Below are positions 8,610 to 16,300 of a stretch of 49,444 nucleotides of DNA, in pieces. A program made the position numbers and the translations under genes. Each line of letters starts with the position of its first letter. Within the stretch, counting starts at the first letter, position 1. The stretch comes from Sulfurisoma sp. Lineage in GTDB: Bacteria > Pseudomonadota > Gammaproteobacteria > Burkholderiales > Rhodocyclaceae. The notes beneath the pieces were generated by a model that did not search any database, was not told where the DNA came from, and worked only from the letters and a program-made list of their open reading frames with translations. The stretch spans positions 1 through 49,444 of the forward strand of contig JAUYFI010000174.1 of NCBI GenBank assembly GCA_030691075.1, given 5' to 3'.

Positions 8610-9352
8610 TGCCGATCGCGCTGCGCGCGGGCGCGCGCCTGGCGTATCTCGCCCTGCATCTGCTCGCGGGCGCCGCGACCGTGGCTCTCGTCTATCCGTG
8701 GGCCTCCCCGTCGCACCGGCTTTCACTCACGCAGCGCTGGTCGCGGCGCCTGTTGCGCGGACTCGGCATCGAGCTGCGCGTCTCCGGCACGGCGGCCGAT
8801 GGGCTGCTCGTCGCCAACCACATTTCCTTTCTCGACATTTTCGTCATCAACGCGGTGGCGCCGGCGGCCTTCGTCTCCAAAGACGACGTGCGCGGCTGGC
8901 CGCTGATCGGCTGGCTGGCGACGCGAACCGACACGATATTCCTCGAACGCGGCAGCCGCGCCGCCGCGCAACATGCCCGCGCCAGGCTCGTCGAGCAGTT
9001 GCGCGCGGGCCGGCGCGCGGCGGTGTTCCCCGAGGGCACGACGACGATCGGCGACAGAGTCCTGCCCTTCCACGGCGCCCTGTTCCAGGCCGCCATCGAC
9101 GCCGGCGCGCCGGTCACGCCGCTGGCGTTGCGCTACACGAGCCGCGACGGCCGCCGCAGCGCAGCACCAGCCTACGTCGACGCCATCACGCTGTGGCAGT
9201 GCCTGCGCGCCATCGCCGCCGCCGACGGCCTGGTGGCGCACATCGAGGTACTGCCGCCGCTTCCCTCGCTTATCACCGATCGCCGCCACCTCGCCGCCCA
9301 CGCCCACCGCGCCATCGCGCACGCCGTCGGCGAGGGGGGCAGGCCGCCTTAA
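8609..9352 (+). CDS. PlsC-type 1-acylglycerol-3-phosphate / lyso-ornithine lipid acyltransferase
   Basis: 247 residues. An N-terminal hydrophobic segment (about 8-32) anchors a PlsC domain with the catalytic HX4D motif NHISFLD (about 71-77) and the phosphate-binding FPEGTTTIGD (about 140). It transfers acyl chains from acyl-ACP or acyl-CoA to a lysolipid at the inner membrane. The family contains both PlsC (phosphatidic acid synthesis) and OlsA (lyso-ornithine lipid to ornithine lipid). The short length and a position before glycosyltransferase, PlcP and PhoX genes, with an OlsB-type gene 7 kb on, make OlsA attractive, but sequence alone does not separate them. It overlaps the CYTH stop by 1 nt. 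Confidence 0.87.
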   Translation: MPIALRAGARLAYLALHLLAGAATVALVYPWASPSHRLSLTQRWSRRLLRGLGIELRVSGTAADGLLVANHISFLDIFVINAVAPAAFVSKDDVRGWPLIGWLATRTDTIFLERGSRAAAQHARARLVEQLRAGRRAAVFPEGTTTIGDRVLPFHGALFQAAIDAGAPVTPLALRYTSRDGRRSAAPAYVDAITLWQCLRAIAAADGLVAHIEVLPPLPSLITDRRHLAAHAHRAIAHAVGEGGRPP

Positions 9353-9386
9353 CTCAGTTGTAATCCGGGCGTCATCACGCTGTCGC
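9347..9386 (+). promoter_or_regulatory. Candidate PhoB box array upstream of the glycosyltransferase-plcP pair
   Basis: Four 7-nt half-sites at an exact 11-nt period: CCTTAAC (9347), TTGTAAT (9358), GCGTCAT (9369) and CTGTCGC (9380). Each matches CTGTCAT/CTGTAAC at about 5 of 7 positions. The array fills the 58-nt gap before the ATG at 9411 and extends just into the preceding gene. No convincing -10 box follows at 10 nt (CAGCAT is weak). The period is the main evidence. Confidence 0.45.
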
Positions 9387-9410
9387 ACGGCGTCCGCAGC
9401 ATGCGCGATC

Positions 9411-10592
9411 ATGCGCGTCGCCCTCGTCACCGAGACCTATCCGCCCGAAGTCAATGGCGTCGCCATGACGCTGGGCCGGCTCGCCGACGGCCTGCGCCGT
9501 CGCGGCCACGCCCTGCACCTGGTGCGTCCGCGCCAGCATCGGGGGGAATCACCGGCGACGGAGGCAAACTTCTGTGAACTGCTGGTGGGCAGCCTGCCGC
9601 TGCCGCGCTATCCCGGCCTGCGCTTCGGCCTGCCGGCGCAAGGCGCGCTGCTCAAGGCCTGGCGCGAGCAGCGCCCGGACATCGTCCATGTCGCCACCGA
9701 GGGCCCGCTGGGCTGGTCGGCGCTGGCCGCGGCGCGGCGGCTCGGACTGCCGGTGAGTTCCAGCTTCCATACCAATTTCGACGCCTACAGTGGCCACTAT
9801 GGCATCGGCTGGATGCGCGGCAGCATCGAGCGCTACCTGCGCCACTTCCACAACCGCGGCCAGGTCACGCTGGTACCGACCCAGGGACTGGCCCATCGCC
9901 TCGCCGGCGCCGGCTTCCGCAACCTGATGGTGATGGCGCGCGGCGTCGATACCGCGCTGTTCAATCCGCAACGGCGCTGCGAAGATTTGCGCCGGCAATG
10001 GGGCGCGGACGAGAACACGCTGGTCGTCGCCACCGTCGGCCGGATGGCGGCCGAGAAGAACCTCGACCTCGCCGTCGTCGCTTTTGAGGGCCTGCGCCGC
10101 GCCTACCCGAACGCGAGGATGGTCTTCGTCGGCGACGGCCCGCAAAAGTCGGCGCTGGCGGCACGCCACCCCGAGCACATCTTCGCCGGCATGCGTCACG
10201 GCGAGGATCTCGCCTCGCACTACGCCTCGGCCGACATCTTCCTGCTGCCCAGCCTCACCGAGACTTTCGGCAACGTCACCCTGGAGGCGCTGGCCAGCGG
10301 GCTGGGCGTCGTCGCCTATGCCAGCGCCGCCGCTTTTGAGCTCATCGACGACGGCATCGACGGCCTGCTGGCGCCGCCCGGCGACGAGCGCCGCTTCATC
10401 CAGGCCGCCGCCACGCTCGCCGCCGACCCCGGCCTGCTTGCGCGCCTGCGCCTGCGCGCCTCGGCGCGGGTCGCCCGCCTCGGCTGGGACGCGATTCACG
10501 ACGCCTTTTCCGGCGTTCTCGAAGAGCTCGTGCTGACACGGCAACGGAGGCAGCAATATGCCGACAGTATCATCGCCGTTGCGCCGGATTGA
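9411..10592 (+). CDS. GT4 glycosyltransferase (Agt-like glycolipid synthase candidate)
   Basis: 393 residues, retaining GT4 family of the MgtA/SqdX group. It starts RVALVTETYPPEVNGVAMTLGRL and contains PDIVHVATEGPLGWSALAAARRLGLPV, SSFHTNFDAYS, the nucleotide-sugar site VGRMAAEKNLDLAV and the E-x7-E loop SLTETFGNVTLEALASGLGVV. Relatives move mannose, glucose, glucuronate or sulfoquinovose onto lipid acceptors. The plcP-type gene begins 18 nt after its stop; this pairing is the known arrangement in phosphate-starved bacteria, where the transferase (Agt) glycosylates the diacylglycerol released by PlcP. The ATG at 9411 starts the fold directly. Donor sugar not predictable here. Confidence 0.88.
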   Translation: MRVALVTETYPPEVNGVAMTLGRLADGLRRRGHALHLVRPRQHRGESPATEANFCELLVGSLPLPRYPGLRFGLPAQGALLKAWREQRPDIVHVATEGPLGWSALAAARRLGLPVSSSFHTNFDAYSGHYGIGWMRGSIERYLRHFHNRGQVTLVPTQGLAHRLAGAGFRNLMVMARGVDTALFNPQRRCEDLRRQWGADENTLVVATVGRMAAEKNLDLAVVAFEGLRRAYPNARMVFVGDGPQKSALAARHPEHIFAGMRHGEDLASHYASADIFLLPSLTETFGNVTLEALASGLGVVAYASAAAFELIDDGIDGLLAPPGDERRFIQAAATLAADPGLLARLRLRASARVARLGWDAIHDAFSGVLEELVLTRQRRQQYADSIIAVAPD

Positions 10593-10610
10593 GCAGCTGG
10601 CAACGGAAAC

Positions 10611-11465
10611 ATGAGCGCCAAGGTTCGCGCGATATTCCTTTCCGACATCCACCTCGGCACGCGCGGCTGCCAGGCCGAGCGCCTGCTCGACTTCCTGCGC
10701 GAGCACGAAGCGGAATACATTTTCCTGGTCGGCGACATCGTCGATTTCTGGGCCATGAGCCGCGGCATCCACTGGTCGGCGGCGCAGAACACCGTGGTGC
10801 AGAAGCTGCTGCGCCGCGCCCGCCACGGCGAGAAGATCTTTCTCATTCCGGGCAACCACGACGAAGCCCTGCGCGAATACGACGACACGGCCTTCGGCGA
10901 CATCCAGGTGGTGCGCGAATACATCCACACCGCCGCCGACGGCAGGCGCTACCTGCTGATCCACGGCGACGAGTTCGATCAGGTGACGCGCTACCACCGC
11001 TGGCTCGCCGTGCTCGGCGACATCGGCTACAACGGCCTGGTGCGCATCAATTCCTGGCTGTCGTGGCTGCGCCGCCGCCTCAACCGCCCCGGCTACTGGT
11101 CGCTCGCCGGCTATGCCAAACGCAAGGTGAAGACGGCGGTAAGCTTCATTTTCGACTTCGAGGACTCGGTGATCCGCGCCGCCCGCGAACGTGGCATGGA
11201 CGGCGTGATCTGCGGCCACATTCACAGCGCCACGCTCCGCGAGGCCGACGGCATCGCCTACATCAACTGCGGCGACTGGGTCGATAGTTGCACGGCCATC
11301 GTCGAACATCTCGACGGCCGCATGGAGCTGATCCAGCATCACGCGCCGGCACCGCAACGCCTGCCGCGGGCCGTGATCGCTCCGGCGATCCAGTTTCCGC
11401 CGCGGGCGCCGTTCCCGCGGCCGCGCGAGGCCGAGCCGGCGATGGCGGCGGTGCAACATCGCTGA
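10611..11465 (+). CDS. plcP: PlcP-type metallophosphoesterase (phospholipase C)
   Basis: A calcineurin-like phosphoesterase of 284 residues with the full metal site: SDIHLG, GDIVDFW, GNHDE, IHGDEFD and CGHIHSA. Automatic annotation tends to call this family UDP-2,3-diacylglucosamine diphosphatase (LpxH). The central segment (LGDIGYNGLVRIN, WSLAGYAKRKVKTAVSFIFDFE) and the end INCGDWVDSCTA are those of the PlcP group, shown in Sinorhizobium and marine bacteria to cleave phosphatidylcholine and related phospholipids to diacylglycerol during phosphate starvation. Pairing with the upstream glycosyltransferase supports this. The Pro/Arg-rich tail after about residue 245 lies outside the domain. No signal peptide, so it acts at the cytoplasmic face. 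Confidence 0.85.
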   Translation: MSAKVRAIFLSDIHLGTRGCQAERLLDFLREHEAEYIFLVGDIVDFWAMSRGIHWSAAQNTVVQKLLRRARHGEKIFLIPGNHDEALREYDDTAFGDIQVVREYIHTAADGRRYLLIHGDEFDQVTRYHRWLAVLGDIGYNGLVRINSWLSWLRRRLNRPGYWSLAGYAKRKVKTAVSFIFDFEDSVIRAARERGMDGVICGHIHSATLREADGIAYINCGDWVDSCTAIVEHLDGRMELIQHHAPAPQRLPRAVIAPAIQFPPRAPFPRPREAEPAMAAVQHR

Positions 11466-11479
11466 AACATCGGTGACGG
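11451..11479 (+). promoter_or_regulatory. Candidate PhoB box array upstream of phoX
   Basis: Three half-sites at an 11-nt period, GTGCAAC (11451), CTGAAAC (11462) and GTGACGG (11473), with the spacer ATCG repeated exactly between them. They overlap the last codons of plcP and lie 37 nt before the phoX ATG. Individual matches to CTGTCAT/CTGTAAC are weaker than at the other sites; the period and the resemblance to the array before the OlsB gene are the argument. Confidence 0.35.
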
Positions 11480-11515
11480 AAACTACGCGATCCTTTCCAT
11501 TCCGCAGGATCGAAA

Positions 11516-13603
11516 ATGAAAATTCGCCCGCTCGCCCTCGCCGTCTCGGCCTCCCTTGCCTCCCTTGCCTCCCTTGCCGCCCTTGCCGCACATGCCGCCG
11601 GACCCGCAAGCGCCAACAAGGTCACTGCCGTCGAATTCACCTCGACCCCGGCGCCGAGGAGCGCGGCCGAAATGGCCGTCGCGTACACCCGATCGGCGGC
11701 GATTCTCAGCTACAGCGACGGCAGCCGCCGCGTCTTCCCGCTGACCCATCACACGCTGTTCCGTTCGGGCGAGCGCATCGGTAGCGGCGAAGCCGGACTC
11801 GTCGTCGATCATGCCGGCAAGCCGGTCATGGCCTCCGCGCCCGACGACAGGGGCGAACAGGCCAGGGGGCCGTTCCACGCCTATGCGCCCGACGCCAACT
11901 CGCTGATTCGCGTGAAGGACGGCAAGGTCGAGAAGCTGTTCCTGGTCACCCAGTACGAATATCACACCGAGGCGCCGCTGGTCTCGGGCAAGGGCACGAT
12001 GGAGCTTTACGCCCAACTGCCGGCGTCGATGAGCCTGGCGACGCTGGCGCAGAATCGCAAGAGCGGTTCGCTCAAGGCGACCGCGCTTGCCAACATCGAC
12101 ATGAGCGGCATCGGCGGCCTGTGGATTCCCTGCGCCGCGTCGCTCACGCCGTGGAACACCCACCTCGCCGGCGAGGAATACGAGCCCAACGCGCGCCAGT
12201 TCGAGACGCAGCCGCTGGAGTCGATGAACCTCTACCTCGGCACGCCCGGCAAGCGCGCCGACGAGGGTGGCGCCAACCCCTACCGTTATGGCCACCTGGT
12301 CGAGGTGAAATTGCTCCCCCACGCTCGCAACGGCGGCTCGCTGCCCCCGGAGGGGGCGCTTGCCGGCTTGGGGCGGCCCGGCGCGGCAAGAGTCGGCGTG
12401 ACCGAAGGAAATCCCCGTGGGACTGGCGGCACGGCGGAGGTGACCAAGCGCTACGCCATGGGGCGGCTGGCCACCGAACTGGCCGACGTGATGCCCGACG
12501 AGCGCACCGCCTACATGGGCGACGACGGCCGCGATACCATGCTGTTCATGTTCGTCGCCGACAGGCCGCGCGACCTTTCCGCCGGCACGCTCTATGCCGC
12601 GAAATGGGAACAGCGTTCGGCCGACAACGGCGGTTCCGCCAACCTCAAATGGCTGCGCCTCGGCCACACCACGGAAGCGACGATCAAGACCCTGGTCGAC
12701 CGCGGCATCAAGTTCTCCGACATCTTCGAAACCGCCACGCCGGCGGATGTAAAGGCCAGCCCGGAGCAGTTCAAGGACTTCAAGCCGGTGTTCGTCTATG
12801 AAGGCCAGGGCGGCAAGGGCGCACCCGGCTCGGGGGCGAAACAGGAAGTCACCTGGCTCAAGCTCAAGCCCGGCATGGAAACGGCCGCCGCCTTCCTCGA
12901 ATCGCGCCGCTACGGCGCCCTGCTCGGCGCCACCAGCGAGTTCACCAAGATGGAAGGCGTGACGCACAACGCCGACGACCGCAAGCTCTACCTCGCCATG
13001 TCCTACGTCGAGGCCGGCATGCTCGACGGCGGCAACGGCGAGCGGCCGCAGGACCACATCAAGCTCAAGGGCGACGCCAAGGATCTCGTCTGCGGCGGCA
13101 TCTACCAGGCCCACCTCTCGGGCGCACAGCGGGACAACGCGGGCGAAGCGATCAAGAGCGAATGGGTCGCCGTGACCATGGATGCCCTGTTGCTCGGGGC
13201 GAAGAAACCCTTCGGCCAGCCCCAGGGCGCTTACGACAAGTGCGATACCGAGCGCGTCGCCAACCCCGACAATATCAAGTATTCGGCGGAAATGCGCACG
13301 CTGTTCATCGGCGAGGATTCGGGCAACCACCTCAACAACTTCCTCTGGGCGCTGAATCTCGATTCGGGCAATCTGGCGCGCCTGCTGTCGGCCCCGGCCG
13401 GCGGCGAACACACCGGCCTGCAGGTGGCGCCGAATCTCGGCGGCCACACCTACATCATGGGCAACATCCAGCACCCGGGCGCGGCCAACGATCTCAAGAA
13501 GTATCCCGACGCGATCAAGGTCGAACTGCGCAAGAAGATCGACCAGCGCGGCAGCATCGGCTACCTCGGCGGCCTGCCGGCCTTCGGATCGCCGGACCGC
13601 TGA
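11516..13603 (+). CDS. phoX: PhoX-like alkaline phosphatase (DUF839), with in-frame repeat insertion
   Basis: 695 residues. The signal peptide (1-28, cleavage near AHA-AG) is Sec-like: there is no twin-arginine motif, although classical PhoX is Tat-exported. The Fe/Ca phosphatase fold is marked by WIPCAASLTPWNTHLAGEEYEP (the family C...TPWGTWLTCEE block, altered), RTAYMGDDGRDTMLFMFVADRP, the FTKMEGVTHN region and a C-terminal block with LFIGEDSGNH and AGGEHTGLQ. Residues about 266-308 are an insertion made of two repeats (separate entry). The signal region is encoded by a 9-nt tandem repeat (11549-11584). It probably releases phosphate from organic esters in the periplasm. Confidence 0.88.
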   Translation: MKIRPLALAVSASLASLASLAALAAHAAGPASANKVTAVEFTSTPAPRSAAEMAVAYTRSAAILSYSDGSRRVFPLTHHTLFRSGERIGSGEAGLVVDHAGKPVMASAPDDRGEQARGPFHAYAPDANSLIRVKDGKVEKLFLVTQYEYHTEAPLVSGKGTMELYAQLPASMSLATLAQNRKSGSLKATALANIDMSGIGGLWIPCAASLTPWNTHLAGEEYEPNARQFETQPLESMNLYLGTPGKRADEGGANPYRYGHLVEVKLLPHARNGGSLPPEGALAGLGRPGAARVGVTEGNPRGTGGTAEVTKRYAMGRLATELADVMPDERTAYMGDDGRDTMLFMFVADRPRDLSAGTLYAAKWEQRSADNGGSANLKWLRLGHTTEATIKTLVDRGIKFSDIFETATPADVKASPEQFKDFKPVFVYEGQGGKGAPGSGAKQEVTWLKLKPGMETAAAFLESRRYGALLGATSEFTKMEGVTHNADDRKLYLAMSYVEAGMLDGGNGERPQDHIKLKGDAKDLVCGGIYQAHLSGAQRDNAGEAIKSEWVAVTMDALLLGAKKPFGQPQGAYDKCDTERVANPDNIKYSAEMRTLFIGEDSGNHLNNFLWALNLDSGNLARLLSAPAGGEHTGLQVAPNLGGHTYIMGNIQHPGAANDLKKYPDAIKVELRKKIDQRGSIGYLGGLPAFGSPDR
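12312..12440 (+). repeat. Composite repeat inserted in frame in phoX
   Basis: Two unrelated-looking parts. Left (about 12315-12388): a GC-rich inverted-repeat unit (CCCCCGGAGGGGG core followed by CTTGGGGCGGCCCGGCG), a type common between genes in Betaproteobacteria. Right (12389-12437): the long form of this window's dispersed repeat, starting AAGAGTCGGCG, continuing with a 24-nt block that begins TGACCGAAGG, and ending CTGGCGGCACGGCGG. Translation passes through as LPPEGALAGLGRPGAA then [15 protein letters not shown]. The adjacent EVK and TKRYAMGRLA are normal PhoX sequence. Confidence 0.8.
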
Positions 13604-13644
13604 GTGGGCCCGCCGGCGACCGTCTCGTTTGTATTGGAGCCCAA

Positions 13645-16191
13645 ATGAAGCTGACTTGGCGCCTGGCGCTGTCTTTCTCGCTGACCATGGGCCTGGTCGC
13701 CATGCTGACCATCGGCCTGACCGGCTATTACGCCGCCGGTCAGCTCGAGAAAAGCAAGAAGCTGATGCGCCAAGACCTGCGCCTCAACCTCGTGCTCGAC
13801 CAGCACGAGCGGCTCGCGGCGACAGGTGCCTATATCGGCGAGCGTCTGCTCAACCCGCTCGACAATCTCGACGTCGCCGGGCTCAACCGCGAGATCGCCG
13901 GCATCCGTTCGTGGCTGCCCATCGACGCCATCGAGATCGTCGATGCCGATTACCGCATCGTCACCGATGGCTCCCCGCGGAATCTGCGTTACGGTGACAA
14001 GCTCGACGACTCGCGCCTCGACAGCTTCAAGATCGAGACGCCCCACGCCTTCAGCCTGCCCGAGGGCACGGGCGTGGTCTTCCCCATTCGCGGCCAGGCG
14101 CATGTCGCCGGTTACGCCCGCATCATGCTGTCCGACGCCGCCTTTTTGTCGTCCGTCGAGCGCACCGCCGGATTGCTCGACCTGATCTGGGACAGGCTGC
14201 GCGAGGGCATGTTCGCGCTGGCGGCATTCGCCCTGATGGCGTCGTTGCTGGTTGGCGGCGGCGTCAGCTGGCTCGTCTCGCGCCGGCTGACGCGGCCCCT
14301 GGTCGAGATGGATCGCGCCGTGCGTGCCTTCGCCCACGGCAACTATGCCCGCCGCATCAAGATTCGTTCCAGGGACGAAATTGGCCGTCTCGGCGGTTCG
14401 TTCAACAAAATGGCCGAGGAACTCTGGAAAAACTCGCGCATGCTGGCCAAGGCCCGGGAAATTTCCGGCGTCGGCGCCTGGGAATACAACCCGAGGCTGA
14501 GCCGATTTCGCTGGACGGAGGAGTGCAGCCGCATGCTGGGCGCGCCCGCGGGCGAACTGCATCCGCGGCACGAAACGGTGATGAGCTTCGTCCATCCGGC
14601 CGACCGCGAACGCATCGAGGCGTTGTTTCATACCGGACAGGCACGGGACCCGAACCTGTCCGAGGAGTTCCGCATCGTCCGTGGCGACGGCGTCGAACGC
14701 ACAATGCAATTGCTTGGCGAAGTGGCCATCGGCGAGAACGGCCTGCCGAACCACATCGTCGGGACCATCCAGGACATCACCGTCCGCCGCGAGACCGAGG
14801 AACGGCTCACCCATCTGGCCAACTTCGACGCGCTGACCGGCCTGCCCAACCGCTACCTGTTCCAGGACCGCCTCGGCCACGCGTTGCTGAAGGCCGACCG
14901 CGCCTCGACCCGGGTCGGGCTGCTGTTCATCGACCTCGACCGTTTCAAGACCATCAACGACACGCTCGGCCACGGCACCGGCGACGAACTGCTCAAGCAG
15001 GTGGCCGAGCGTCTGCACCATTCGGTGCGCAAAATCGACACGGTGGCTCGCCTCGGCGGCGACGAATTCACGGCCCTGATCGAGAATGTCGACGACCAAC
15101 AGGATGCTGCCCGGGTCGCCACCAAGATTCTCGCCGCGCTGGACAAGGCATTTCTGCTGGAACAGAAGGACGTGTTCGTCACCGCAAGCATCGGCATCAC
15201 CCTCTACCCCGACGACGGCCACCAGATCGACCAGTTGCTGCGCAACGCCGACATCGCGATGTACCGGGCGAAGGAGCACGGCCGCAATACCTTCCGCTTC
15301 CATACCGCGGCACACAATGAACGCGCCAAGGACCGCCTCGCCCTCGAGACCGCGCTCCACGGCGCCCTCGAGCGCGGCGAGTTTCGCATCGCGATGCAAC
15401 CGCAGCTCGATATCGCCAGCGGCATGCTGCACGGCTTCGAGGCCCTGCTGCGCTGGCGCGATGCCCACGGGCGCGGCGTGCCGCCCGTCGAATTCATCCC
15501 GGTGCTGGAAGACACGGGAACGATCATCGAGGTCGGCGCCTGGGTGCTGCGCGAGTCATGCCGCCTCGCTGTCGAGTGGCAGCGGCGCTTCGAAACGCCG
15601 GTCATGATGGCCGTTAACCTCTCGCCCAAGCAGTTCCATCGCGGCGACATCGTCGCTATCGTCGATGGCGCGCTGCGCGACAGCGGCCTGCCACCGTCCC
15701 TGCTCAAGCTGGAAATTACCGAGACGGCCTTGATCGACCCGACCGGTAGCCTGCACATCATGGAGGGACTGAAGGCGCTCGGGGTCGGCCTGGCCATCGA
15801 TGACTTCGGCACCGGCTACTCGTCACTCGCCTATCTGAAGAATTTTCCCATCGACATTCTCAAGATCGACAAGTCCTTCGTCGACGACCTCGGTATCGAC
15901 GAGGACGACGCCCAAATCACCCAGGCCATCATCGGCATCGCCCGCGGGCTCAAACTCACGACCGTCGCCGAAGGGGTGGAGACGGTGGAGCAACTCGAAT
16001 TCCTGCAACGCCACAACTGCGACGTGATCCAGGGCTATCTGTTGAGCCCGCCGCTCGAAGCCGAAGCAGCCGCCGATTGGTACGCCGACTTTCTCGATGC
16101 GCCGCCAGCCTGGCACACGGCGCGGACGGCCAAGGTGCTGCACCTGCCGCGCCACCGGGAATACGGCGTCCACTCGGTCACGCATCCGTAA
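13645..16191 (+). CDS. Membrane HAMP-PAS-GGDEF-EAL cyclic di-GMP protein
   Basis: 848 residues: TM1 about 7-31, periplasmic sensor region 32-187, TM2 about 188-210, HAMP to about 265, PAS about 285-395, GGDEF about 405-560 (intact GGDEF at about 471-475, with DLDRFKTINDTLGH before it) and EAL about 575-825 (EALLRW at about 598; NLSPKQF; EITE; DDFGTGYSSL; AEGVET). Both catalytic motifs look intact, so it may make or degrade cyclic di-GMP depending on input. ATG at 13645 with TTGGAG upstream, 41 nt after phoX. It may couple phosphate status to the lifestyle switch; that is inference from position only. Confidence 0.95.
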   Translation: MKLTWRLALSFSLTMGLVAMLTIGLTGYYAAGQLEKSKKLMRQDLRLNLVLDQHERLAATGAYIGERLLNPLDNLDVAGLNREIAGIRSWLPIDAIEIVDADYRIVTDGSPRNLRYGDKLDDSRLDSFKIETPHAFSLPEGTGVVFPIRGQAHVAGYARIMLSDAAFLSSVERTAGLLDLIWDRLREGMFALAAFALMASLLVGGGVSWLVSRRLTRPLVEMDRAVRAFAHGNYARRIKIRSRDEIGRLGGSFNKMAEELWKNSRMLAKAREISGVGAWEYNPRLSRFRWTEECSRMLGAPAGELHPRHETVMSFVHPADRERIEALFHTGQARDPNLSEEFRIVRGDGVERTMQLLGEVAIGENGLPNHIVGTIQDITVRRETEERLTHLANFDALTGLPNRYLFQDRLGHALLKADRASTRVGLLFIDLDRFKTINDTLGHGTGDELLKQVAERLHHSVRKIDTVARLGGDEFTALIENVDDQQDAARVATKILAALDKAFLLEQKDVFVTASIGITLYPDDGHQIDQLLRNADIAMYRAKEHGRNTFRFHTAAHNERAKDRLALETALHGALERGEFRIAMQPQLDIASGMLHGFEALLRWRDAHGRGVPPVEFIPVLEDTGTIIEVGAWVLRESCRLAVEWQRRFETPVMMAVNLSPKQFHRGDIVAIVDGALRDSGLPPSLLKLEITETALIDPTGSLHIMEGLKALGVGLAIDDFGTGYSSLAYLKNFPIDILKIDKSFVDDLGIDEDDAQITQAIIGIARGLKLTTVAEGVETVEQLEFLQRHNCDVIQGYLLSPPLEAEAAADWYADFLDAPPAWHTARTAKVLHLPRHREYGVHSVTHP

Positions 16192-16221
16192 CGGTGCGCC
16201 GCGCGGACGAAATTCATTGCG

Positions 16222-16266
16222 GCGCAACGCGGGTGAAACCAGCCTGTAACCGCTCCTCCCGACAAT
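16222..16266 (+). promoter_or_regulatory. Candidate PhoB-dependent promoter of the OlsB-type gene
   Basis: Half-sites GCGCAAC (16222), GTGAAAC (16233) and CTGTAAC (16244) at an exact 11-nt period; the last is a standard PhoB half-site. Ten nucleotides after the last one is GACAAT (16261-16266), a 4-of-6 match to the -10 box at the spacing seen in PhoB promoters. The array ends 50 nt before the ATG at 16301. This is the most complete of the four candidate Pho sites. Confidence 0.55.
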
Positions 16267-16300
16267 GCCACCACACACAACGGCAAACAAGGAGCAGAGC

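Noticed and set aside
10611-11465. Naming this gene lpxH (UDP-2,3-diacylglucosamine diphosphatase)
   Set aside because: The central and C-terminal motifs and the pairing with a GT4 gene match PlcP better; shared calcineurin-fold motifs alone do not distinguish them.
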